Assembly: GCF_008271655.1 (NCBI RefSeq)
Contig: NZ_VKKX01000022.1
Location: forward strand, 496,001-560,000
From: Gemmobacter caeruleus
GTDB lineage: Bacteria > Pseudomonadota > Alphaproteobacteria > Rhodobacterales > Rhodobacteraceae
Direction of reading: 5' to 3'
Length of the DNA stretch: 64,000 bases
Within the stretch, counting starts at the first letter, position 1; each line of letters starts with the position of its first letter. The translations under genes and the position numbers were made by a program. The notes beneath the pieces were generated by a model. The model was not told where the DNA came from and searched no databases. It was given only the letters and a program-made list of their open reading frames with translations. Shown piece after piece: positions 36,007 through 43,176 of this stretch.

Positions 36007-36031
36007 GAAAGCACCCGAAAATATCAATTAA

Positions 36032-36045
36032 GGATGGACCCATCC
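36032..36045. repeat. Small inverted repeat in the ompA-like/PP2C intergenic region
   Basis: GGATGG-AC-CCATCC is a perfect 6-base inverted repeat overlapping the candidate -10 box of the OmpA-like gene promoter. It is a possible operator. Confidence 0.3.
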
Positions 36046-36070
36046 TATGCTAGATTGGCTCTGTTTTCAA
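36042..36070 (-). promoter_or_regulatory. Candidate sigma-70 promoter of the OmpA-like gene
   Basis: On the minus strand TTGAAA and TAGGAT are 17 bases apart (five of six and four of six matches), 36 bases before the ATG at 36006. Confidence 0.4.
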
Positions 36071-36139
36071 TTGCGACCCTTTTCCGGATCATTCACAGAT
36101 GCCCGATTGCATTGCCCCCTTGGCCCCGGGTGACGGGCC

Positions 36140-36907
36140 ATGACGCAGCCCACGACCTTTGTCCCGCGCAGCCCGGCGCGCTGGCCTGCCGCCGTGCCGA
36201 CCGCGCTTGGCGCAGGGCTGACCCATCGTGGCCGGGTGCGCAGCGCCAATGAGGACGCGATCCTGACCGATCCGAGCGGGCGGCTCTGGGCGGTGGCCGA
36301 CGGGATGGGCGGGCATGAGGGCGGCGCGCTGGCCTCGGATCTGGTGATCGACACGCTGGCCGCCATCCGCGACGAGGACGACCCGGCCGAAGCGCTGGAC
36401 GCGGCGCTGACCGAGGCCAATGCCCGGGTGCGCGCGGCGGCGGCCGAACGCGGCGCGGGCATGATGGGGGCGACCGTGGTCGCGGTGCTGATCGACCAGG
36501 GCATCGCCCATGTCGCCTGGGCGGGCGACAGCCGCGCCTATCTGCTGCGCGGCACGCGGCTGCGGATGCTGACCCATGATCATACCGTGGTGCAGGATCT
36601 GGTCGATCGCGGCCAACTGGCCGCCGAGGCGCGCGAACACCACCCCGAGGCACATGTGATCACCCGCGCCGTGGGCGCCGCGCCGGAACTGGAGATCGAC
36701 CACGCCGCCGTGCCGCTGGTGCCGGGCGACCGGCTGATGCTGTGTTCCGACGGGCTGCCGCGCTGCGTCTATGAAAGCGTGATCGAGGCGCTGCTGGCGC
36801 TGGCCGAAACCGCCACTGTCGCGACCGAGATCCTGATCCGCCGCGCGCTGGAGGAGGGCGCGCCGGACAATGTCTCGGTCATCGTGGTCGATCTGACGGG
36901 CGGGTAA
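36140..36907 (+). CDS. PP2C-family protein phosphatase of the type VI locus (PppA-like)
   Basis: A 255-residue metal-dependent Ser/Thr phosphatase. PP2C motifs are in order: TRGRVRSANEDA-like (here THRGRVRSANEDAIL), VADGMGGHEGG with the two metal aspartates, AWAGDSRAYLLR, LTHDHTVVQ, and CSDGLPR, ending with DNVSVIVVDL. In type VI systems PppA reverses phosphorylation of the FHA protein by PpkA and switches secretion off. Both partners are present at 49918 and 58779. It begins a plus-strand operon with an M15 peptidase, a TssL/TssM-like hybrid and vgrG; spacing to the next gene is four bases. Confidence 0.9.
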   Translation: MTQPTTFVPRSPARWPAAVPTALGAGLTHRGRVRSANEDAILTDPSGRLWAVADGMGGHEGGALASDLVIDTLAAIRDEDDPAEALDAALTEANARVRAAAAERGAGMMGATVVAVLIDQGIAHVAWAGDSRAYLLRGTRLRMLTHDHTVVQDLVDRGQLAAEAREHHPEAHVITRAVGAAPELEIDHAAVPLVPGDRLMLCSDGLPRCVYESVIEALLALAETATVATEILIRRALEEGAPDNVSVIVVDLTGG

Positions 36908-36911
36908 CGGC

Positions 36912-37817
36912 ATGGCACAGGCAAGGGGCACCCTGATCGGGCCGATCATCGTGGCGATCGGCGTCGTGGTCGCGGCCATCGCCTTTGCGGTGGTGACGGT
37001 GCTGCTCGATACCGCGGACGGCGCGGCGGAACTGCGGCTGTCACGGCTGGAGGATGCCGTGGCGCGGCTGGAGGCGCAGGGGGCCGAGACCGCCTCGCAG
37101 GCCGAGGGGCAGAAGGCCGACCTCGCGCGGCTGCGCGAGGAAATGAGCCTGCTGGCCAATCGCGGCCCCGCTTTGCCGACAACCGCTTCGGGCGCCGAGG
37201 CCCTGCTGGCCGCGCCGCCGCTGCAAGACCCGGCCGCACTCCTGCCCGATGAGGATTTCGAAACCGCGCCGACCGAGGCGCTGACCGAACAGATGAAGCT
37301 GGCCAAGACCCGCTTCAACAAGGGTGTCACCCAGCCGCGCAACCGCATCATGATGGAACTGCTGGGCCCGCCGCGCGACAGCTACAACACCGATTGCCAG
37401 CCGGTCAGCAACCCCGCGCTCAAGGGCCTGATCGAGACGCGGCAGGTGGGGCCGATCAAGGTCTCCATGCTGCGGCCCGCACTGGAAAGCCTGGAACGGG
37501 TGTTGAACCGGCTGAAGGAAAGCGACCCCGACATCTATGCCAAGGTCGGCACCGCCGGCGCGCTTTGTGCGCGGTTCATCCGCGGCTCCACCACCTCGGT
37601 CTCGAACCATTCCTGGGGCACGGCGATCGACCTGACGCTGGAGGGCAAGCTGGACGGTTTCGCCGATGGCGGCACGCAGTTCGGGCTGCTGATCCTGGCG
37701 GAATATTTCAATGACGAAGGCTGGTTCTGGGGCGCCGCCTATAATCGCGAGGATTCGATGCATTTCGAGGTGGGCGAGGAAACCCTGCGCGCCTGGAAGG
37801 CCGAAGGGCGGCTTTAG
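36912..37817 (+). CDS. Membrane-anchored M15 peptidase (TagX-like)
   Basis: A 301-residue protein. Residues 8-31 are a membrane anchor and 36-82 a short predicted coiled coil (LSRLEDAVARLEAQ). Residues 140-300 are a VanY/M15 metallopeptidase domain with zinc ligands H233 and D240 in SNHSWGTAIDL and H284 in DSMHFEVG. The topology puts the domain in the periplasm, so peptidoglycan is the likely substrate. In Acinetobacter the M15 protein TagX is an L,D-endopeptidase that opens the cell wall for type VI assembly; a matching role is inferred from domain and context. It lies four bases after the phosphatase and three before the next gene. Confidence 0.82.
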   Translation: MAQARGTLIGPIIVAIGVVVAAIAFAVVTVLLDTADGAAELRLSRLEDAVARLEAQGAETASQAEGQKADLARLREEMSLLANRGPALPTTASGAEALLAAPPLQDPAALLPDEDFETAPTEALTEQMKLAKTRFNKGVTQPRNRIMMELLGPPRDSYNTDCQPVSNPALKGLIETRQVGPIKVSMLRPALESLERVLNRLKESDPDIYAKVGTAGALCARFIRGSTTSVSNHSWGTAIDLTLEGKLDGFADGGTQFGLLILAEYFNDEGWFWGAAYNREDSMHFEVGEETLRAWKAEGRL

Positions 37818-37820
37818 GTC

Positions 37821-40259
37821 ATGGCGGCGGGGCCAGAGGTCTATCAACGGCTGGCCGATCCGGTGCTGGCCTATGCCGACCGGCTGGCCGATGTGCGGGG
37901 CGAACGCCTGGGCGATCTGCTGCGCCATGCGACCGTGCTGCTTGACCGTTTCGGGTCGGGGCTGCAACGGGCCGGCGTGCCGGGGCCGGCGGTGCTGCCG
38001 GCGCGGCTCGCGCTTGGGCTGGTGCTGGATCACGAGGCCCGCGCCAATCGCGAGATCGACCCCGCGCTCTGGGGCGAGGGCGCGCGCCGCCTGCTGTTCG
38101 AGGGGCGCACCGTCGCCCTGGCGGATATCGCGGAATATCAGCGCCGCGCGGCGGGGGCCGGGCCGGATTATGTCGGCGCGGCGGGGTTTCTGGCCGCCTG
38201 CCTTGCCCGGCTGGAGGGCGCGCGGCGGCATTATGACAGCGGCCCGGTCACGACGAACTGGACCGGAATCCTGCTCGTCTTGATCAGCGCCTATGTGCTG
38301 GCAATCCTTGGCTGGGGCGCCTGGGTCGAATGGCGTTTTCACCGCGATCTGGCGGCGGCCTTTGACGCGCAGGCACTGGCCACCGGGCTGGACCGCGACG
38401 GCAGCTTTGTCGATCTGGCGGCGCGGCTGGATGCGCTGGCCGCCGCCGCCGATACCACCGCCGCCACCCGGGCGCGGGCGCCGGTCAACCTGTTCGCGCA
38501 TCTGGCCGGCTATGATGCCGCCGACCGGGCGCAGGCCACCTATGCCGATGCGCTGGCGCGTCACCTGCCGCCGTTGCTGGCCCGCGCGCTGGATGATGCG
38601 CTGGCCCGCGAGGGCGAGCCGGTCGCCGCCTATGACACGCTGCGCGCCCATGCGGTGCTGTCAGGCGCGACCGAATGGCAACCCGACTGGCTCGCTGGCT
38701 GGACTGCGGCGCGCGTGGCCGAGGATGCGGCGCTGCGCGGGCTGGCGCCGCATGTCGCGCGGCTGGCCCCGCCGGCCACCGCCCCGCCCGCGCCGGATGC
38801 CGAATTGCTGGCCCAGGCCCGTATCCTGGCCGCCGAGGCCCCAGAGCCCGACCGCGCCTATCTGGAACTGAACCGCGCCGCCGCCACCGCCGCCCCGCCC
38901 GACTGGCGCCCCGATCAGGCGGTGCCGGGCCTGTCGGCGGTCTTGCGGCGTAAATCGGACCTCGCCTTTGACACGCCGATTGACGGGCTTTTCACCGATG
39001 CCGGCTGGGCCGAGGCACGCGATTTCGGCGCCGGGCTGGCGGTGCAGGCGGCGCGCGATCAGGCGGCACGGCTGTTCCCTACCCCGCCCCCGCCGCAAAA
39101 CGACACGCCCGACATTCTGATGGACCGGCTGCAACAGCAGACGCTGGCGGTCTGGTCCGGCTATCTGGCCGATCTGCGGGTGCGCGAATTCACCACGCCC
39201 GACGCCTCGGTCCGCATCTCGGGCGAACTGGCGCGGCGCAATTCGGTGCTGGAACAGCTTCTGGCGCAGGTCTGGCAGCAGGCGGGCGGGCGCGACCGAA
39301 GCCGCAGCCATCCGCAGCAACTGGCCATTGCCGCCGAATTCGGGCCGATGATCCAATATGTCGAACAAGGCCGCATGCAAGAGATTGCCGCCCTGTTCGC
39401 CGGGCTGAATGTCGCGCTTGGCGCCATGGACCGGACCGAGGAAACCGGCCAGCAGCGCCTGATGTCGGCGCAGGATCGCGGGCGTTCGGTCGCCACGCTG
39501 GGGGTGGCGCCGACCGTGGTCGTGCAGATCGTCGAGGATACGCTGGCCCAGACCGGCGCCGCCCATGCCGATCTTCTGTCCAACCCGCTGACCCAGATCT
39601 GGCAGGCGCAAGTGCTGGAAACCTGCCTTCAGGCCACCGCCGGCCACTTTCCCTTTGCCGACAGCGCCGAGGAGGCCGAGCCCGCCACCCTTCAACACCT
39701 GTTCGGCCCCGGCGGGCTGATCGACCGCTTCGTGACCGGCCGCGCCGCCGAGATGCTGGATACCAGCGCAACCCCCTGGCGGTGGAAGCCCGAGGCAAGG
39801 TTCGAGGGGCTGGCCCCCGAAAGCGCCGCCTTCCTGCAACGCGCGCAGGCGATTGGCGCCGGTCTGTTCGGCAAGGGTGACCTGCGCGCCACGCTGACGC
39901 TTTCGGCACTGGCCGAACGCGGGCGGGCCTTTGTCACGCTGGGGGGCACCGGTGGCCCGGTCGAGGCCACGACCGAGGCGCTACGGCTGGATTGGCCCGG
40001 CCCCGACCCCGCTGCCGGGATCGAGGCGCGCTTTACCGGCGCGGGCGGCGAGGCGCGGCTGACGGCGCCCGGTCTCTGGGGGCTGTTGCGGCTGCTGGCG
40101 CCGCTGCGGCTGCGCGAACGCGATGGCGGGCAGCGTTTTCTGATCGACCTCAAGGCCGAGGATGCCCGGCTGTTTCTGGAACTGCAATTCGACAGCCCGC
40201 AGAACCCGCTGGCGCTGCGCGGGCTGATGCGCGGCCTGACCTGCCCGCCCGTCCTGTGA
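37821..40259 (+). CDS. TssL-like/TssM-like hybrid membrane protein of the type VI locus
   Basis: An 812-residue protein. Residues 1-135 are helical and resemble the cytoplasmic DotU/TssL domain (LRHATVLLDRFGSGLQRAGV, then ARLALGLVLDHEARANREID). One membrane span lies at 147-167. The large remaining part matches the periplasmic region of TssM/IcmF, clearest near residues 625-690: LFGPGGLIDRFV and TPWRWKPEARF parallel LFGPGGLIDTFT and RPWNWRADFGL in the complete TssM at 43158-46703. The NTPase domain of TssM is missing, and so is a TssL OmpA domain. It is most likely a paralogue working with or modifying the membrane complex. Neighbours are the M15 peptidase and vgrG. Confidence 0.72.
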   Translation: MAAGPEVYQRLADPVLAYADRLADVRGERLGDLLRHATVLLDRFGSGLQRAGVPGPAVLPARLALGLVLDHEARANREIDPALWGEGARRLLFEGRTVALADIAEYQRRAAGAGPDYVGAAGFLAACLARLEGARRHYDSGPVTTNWTGILLVLISAYVLAILGWGAWVEWRFHRDLAAAFDAQALATGLDRDGSFVDLAARLDALAAAADTTAATRARAPVNLFAHLAGYDAADRAQATYADALARHLPPLLARALDDALAREGEPVAAYDTLRAHAVLSGATEWQPDWLAGWTAARVAEDAALRGLAPHVARLAPPATAPPAPDAELLAQARILAAEAPEPDRAYLELNRAAATAAPPDWRPDQAVPGLSAVLRRKSDLAFDTPIDGLFTDAGWAEARDFGAGLAVQAARDQAARLFPTPPPPQNDTPDILMDRLQQQTLAVWSGYLADLRVREFTTPDASVRISGELARRNSVLEQLLAQVWQQAGGRDRSRSHPQQLAIAAEFGPMIQYVEQGRMQEIAALFAGLNVALGAMDRTEETGQQRLMSAQDRGRSVATLGVAPTVVVQIVEDTLAQTGAAHADLLSNPLTQIWQAQVLETCLQATAGHFPFADSAEEAEPATLQHLFGPGGLIDRFVTGRAAEMLDTSATPWRWKPEARFEGLAPESAAFLQRAQAIGAGLFGKGDLRATLTLSALAERGRAFVTLGGTGGPVEATTEALRLDWPGPDPAAGIEARFTGAGGEARLTAPGLWGLLRLLAPLRLRERDGGQRFLIDLKAEDARLFLELQFDSPQNPLALRGLMRGLTCPPVL

Positions 40260-40358
40260 TTTCCGCCCGAATCGCGGGAATTGCGTCATACTGCCCGCTA
40301 TTGTCCCCGGCATTTCGCCAAGCCTGTTTTGAACATATATCTGACGAAAGACTCTGCC

Positions 40359-42689
40359 ATGGTCACAAGAGAGAGAGAGTTTGATGACGATCTGCCGGCG
40401 GGCGGGCCCTCCCGTATCACCGTGTCGATCCCCGCCATCGAACAGGAGCATTTCTTCGCGCGCATGGACGGTGAGGAACAGCTGAGCCAGTGCTTTTCCT
40501 ACAGTCTTCTGATCAGTTGCAAGGACATGAACCTGAAGCCGGAAACCGTGCTGGGCACCCCGGCGCTGGTGACCCACAAGCTGCACAAGCCGCGCCATTT
40601 TCACGGCTTCGTCACCGATTTCGCCCTGGAGGAGATACGCGACGATCTGGCGTTTTTCCGGCTCACGCTGCGGCCCTGGCTCTGGTTCCTGTCACTGGAA
40701 ACCGACAACCGCATCTTTCAGGAAAAATCGGTGCCCGACATCGTGGAGGAGGTGTTTCGCGACTGGCCCGAGGCGCGGTTCAAATCCAGGATCGGCGGCC
40801 GACATGATAAGCGGGAATATTGCGTGCAATATGGCGAAAGCGACCTGGATTTCGTGCAGCGCCTGCTGGAAGACGAAGGCATATTCTATTACTTCACCCA
40901 TGACGAAACCGGGCATGTCCTGATACTTTGCGACAGCAATCCGGCCAAGGACTGGATCCCGCTGACCTATCAGCCCGACGTCTTCCAACATCAATCGGGG
41001 CGCCACTACATCACGCATTGGGCGCCGCGCACGCAGGTCAGCAGTGGCAAGTTCACCGCCCGCGACTATGATTTCGAAAAACCGGCCCTTGACCTGACAG
41101 CCAGGCAGATCGCAGAGCCAAGACAGGCCCAGAACAAGGCCGAACTCTATCACTATCCGGGTCGCTATGTGGATCTGGGGACGGGCGAGGCCATCGCGAA
41201 ACGCCGGCTGGAGGAGGCACAGGCAGATCATTGCCGTGTCAGCGCGAAGACCACGGCGCTTTTGCTGGCGCCGGGTCAATCTTTCGTGCTGGAGCATTTC
41301 CCGCGCGAGGTCGAAAATGGCGACTACTTCGTCGTCTCGGCCCGCTATTCGCTGTGGGACGAAGAATTGCGTGCCGGCCAGGCCAGTGACGAGGAAGGCT
41401 ATGAGATGAGCATGGTCGTCTCGCCGCATGCGCAACCGTTTCGGCCGCCACGCATCACGCCGCGCCCGCGCATGGCGGGGCCGCAGACCGCCGTCGTGGT
41501 CGGGCCTGCCGGGTCGGAGATTTTCACCGACAAGTATTCGCGCGTAAAGGTGCAGTTCCATTGGGACCGGCTGGGCCGGCACGACGAGAATACCAGTTGC
41601 TTCATCCGGGTCAGTTCGGTCTGGGCCGGGGCGGGCTGGGGCTTCATCCAGATCCCGCGCATCGGGCAAGAGGTGATCGTGGATTTCCTGGAGGGCGACC
41701 CCGATCAGCCGCTGATCACCGGGCGGGTCTATAACGCGCAGCAGCCGGTGCCCTATGGCCTGCCCGACAATGCCTCGCAATCGGGGTGGAAAAGCTGGTC
41801 TACCCCGGGGGGGGGTGGCTGGAACGAGCTGCGGTTCGAAGACAAGGCCGGCGCGGAGGAAGTGTATTTCCAGGCGCAGAAAGACCACCGCGAATGGATC
41901 AAGCACAACGAAACCCGCCAGATCGACAATGATTTCGCCGAGGATGTGGGCCATGACGCGCAGCAATCCATCGGCCACGACCGCACCGAAAGCGTGGGCC
42001 ATGACAAGCAGGTCAGCGTGGGCAACAACCGCACGGTGCAGATCGGCGTGAATGACGATGAAACCGTGGGGTCGAACCGCAGCCTGACGGTGGGCGCGAA
42101 TGAAACGATCACCATCGGCAGCAATTCGACTGAAACCATCGGCGCGAACCATAGCCAGACCGTCGCCGTCGCGCAGACCATCACCGTAGGGGCCGCCCGC
42201 ACCGATACCGTGGGCGCGGCCGAGGTGCGCAGCGTGGGGGCCGGGCAGATCAACACCGTGGCCGCCGACCGGCGCATGACCGTCGGCTCGGATCAGGTGC
42301 ATGCCGTGGGCAGCAACGATCAATGGTCGGTCGGGTCGAACCAGTCGATCGACATCGGCGCCGACCAGACCGTCACCATCGGCGGCGGGCAGGTGACGCA
42401 GATCGGCAAGGATCAGATCGCCAAGGTCGGCGGCGCCCGCGGTATCGAGGTGGGCAAGAGCCAGGCGCACAAGATCGGCGAAAGCTGGGCGGTGAAGGCC
42501 GGCAAGACCATCATCCTCGAGGCGGGCGATGCCATCACGCTCAAATGCGGATCGGCCGCCATCGCGATGAAGAAGGACGGCACGATCACCATCGAAGGCA
42601 AGGACATCACGCTGAAAGGCTCGGGCAAGATCAATGCCAAGGCCTCGGGCGATGTGGTGATCAAGGGATCGAAGATCCTGAACAACTGA
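40359..42689 (+). CDS. vgrG: Type VI spike protein VgrG (TssI)
   Basis: A 776-residue trimeric spike that sits on the Hcp tube. Residues 20-370 match the gp27-like base, residues 380-470 the gp5 OB-fold (KYSRVKVQFHWDRLG and WAGAGWGFIQIPRIGQEVIVDFLEGDPDQP, shown in part). Residues 530-713 form 23 octapeptides with V/I-G at the first two positions. The tail (713-776, GTITIEGKDITLKGSGK) is DUF2345-like. No enzymatic extension is visible, so effectors are probably carried by adaptors such as the DUF2169 protein at the right edge. The start at 40359 is chosen because upstream residues match nothing. Its 3' end overlaps the opposing tagF by 29 bases. Confidence 0.93.
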   Translation: MVTREREFDDDLPAGGPSRITVSIPAIEQEHFFARMDGEEQLSQCFSYSLLISCKDMNLKPETVLGTPALVTHKLHKPRHFHGFVTDFALEEIRDDLAFFRLTLRPWLWFLSLETDNRIFQEKSVPDIVEEVFRDWPEARFKSRIGGRHDKREYCVQYGESDLDFVQRLLEDEGIFYYFTHDETGHVLILCDSNPAKDWIPLTYQPDVFQHQSGRHYITHWAPRTQVSSGKFTARDYDFEKPALDLTARQIAEPRQAQNKAELYHYPGRYVDLGTGEAIAKRRLEEAQADHCRVSAKTTALLLAPGQSFVLEHFPREVENGDYFVVSARYSLWDEELRAGQASDEEGYEMSMVVSPHAQPFRPPRITPRPRMAGPQTAVVVGPAGSEIFTDKYSRVKVQFHWDRLGRHDENTSCFIRVSSVWAGAGWGFIQIPRIGQEVIVDFLEGDPDQPLITGRVYNAQQPVPYGLPDNASQSGWKSWSTPGGGGWNELRFEDKAGAEEVYFQAQKDHREWIKHNETRQIDNDFAEDVGHDAQQSIGHDRTESVGHDKQVSVGNNRTVQIGVNDDETVGSNRSLTVGANETITIGSNSTETIGANHSQTVAVAQTITVGAARTDTVGAAEVRSVGAGQINTVAADRRMTVGSDQVHAVGSNDQWSVGSNQSIDIGADQTVTIGGGQVTQIGKDQIAKVGGARGIEVGKSQAHKIGESWAVKAGKTIILEAGDAITLKCGSAAIAMKKDGTITIEGKDITLKGSGKINAKASGDVVIKGSKILNN
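41946..42497 (+). repeat. Octapeptide repeat region in vgrG
   Basis: The DNA codes for 23 consecutive 8-residue units with the form (V/I)(G/A)xxxxxx, for example VGSNRSLT, VGANETIT, IGSNSTET and IGANHSQT. The period is 24 bases; bases differ between units, so this is an old repeat kept by protein structure (the triple beta-helix needle). Confidence 0.88.
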
Positions 42690-43176
42690 ACAGCGGCGCC
42701 AGCGCCGGCGCGTCAGGGTCCACCGCCTGCGCCGGCTGGCCACGCCGCCAGACCTGCATCGCCGCGCCCTGCCCTGCCGCGCCTTCGGGCAGCGGTAGCG
42801 CCGCCAGTGCCGCCCATAGCGTTTCGGCATCCTGCCCACCTGCCTGCGCGGCGGTCAGCGCGGCATGGGCGGCATCGGCCCAGCGGTCCAGTGCCGGCGG
42901 ATCAGGCAGATCACCGGCGATCGCGAAAGCCGCCAGCGGAAAGCGGCGGCCTGCGATATCGCGGCTTGGCACCGCAACACCGCAGGCCACACGCCCACCG
43001 GAGGCAAGACGCAGGCGCAGGCCCCCCTCAGGCCATGCCTCCTGCGTCACCAGATACCGCGCGGCCCAGCGATCCCAATAGACGCGGAACCCGTGCGGCA
43101 GCCCCCGCGTGACGAAATCCCCCGTCACCGGAAGTTTGCCGTGAAACCCGACCAGAGTCAGAAGCTCTGCGGGCAT
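42661..43176 (-). CDS. tagF: Type VI secretion accessory protein TagF
   Basis: A 171-residue cytoplasmic protein. VGFHGKLPVTGDFVTRGLP near the N-terminus is the TagF signature; the rest (RRFPLAAFAIAGDLPDPP) continues the domain. In Pseudomonas TagF represses type VI secretion after translation through the FHA protein, independently of PpkA. The ATG at 43176 lies 19 bases inside the end of tssM, so it is the last coupled gene of the long minus operon. It converges with vgrG by 29 bases. No PppA domain is fused; the phosphatase is a separate gene. Confidence 0.9.
   Translation of the reverse strand: MPAELLTLVGFHGKLPVTGDFVTRGLPHGFRVYWDRWAARYLVTQEAWPEGGLRLRLASGGRVACGVAVPSRDIAGRRFPLAAFAIAGDLPDPPALDRWADAAHAALTAAQAGGQDAETLWAALAALPLPEGAAGQGAAMQVWRRGQPAQAVDPDAPALAPLFSCSGSSIP

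Noticed and set aside
36912-37817. M15 peptidase as a type VI effector with immunity partner
   Set aside because: It has an N-terminal membrane anchor, and the neighbouring genes are a phosphatase and a TssL/TssM-like protein, not a small periplasmic immunity protein. A structural role fits better.
41946-42497. Possible CRISPR or DNA tandem array because of the 24-base period
   Set aside because: The units differ at DNA level and are in frame in vgrG; the period is that of an octapeptide beta-helix.
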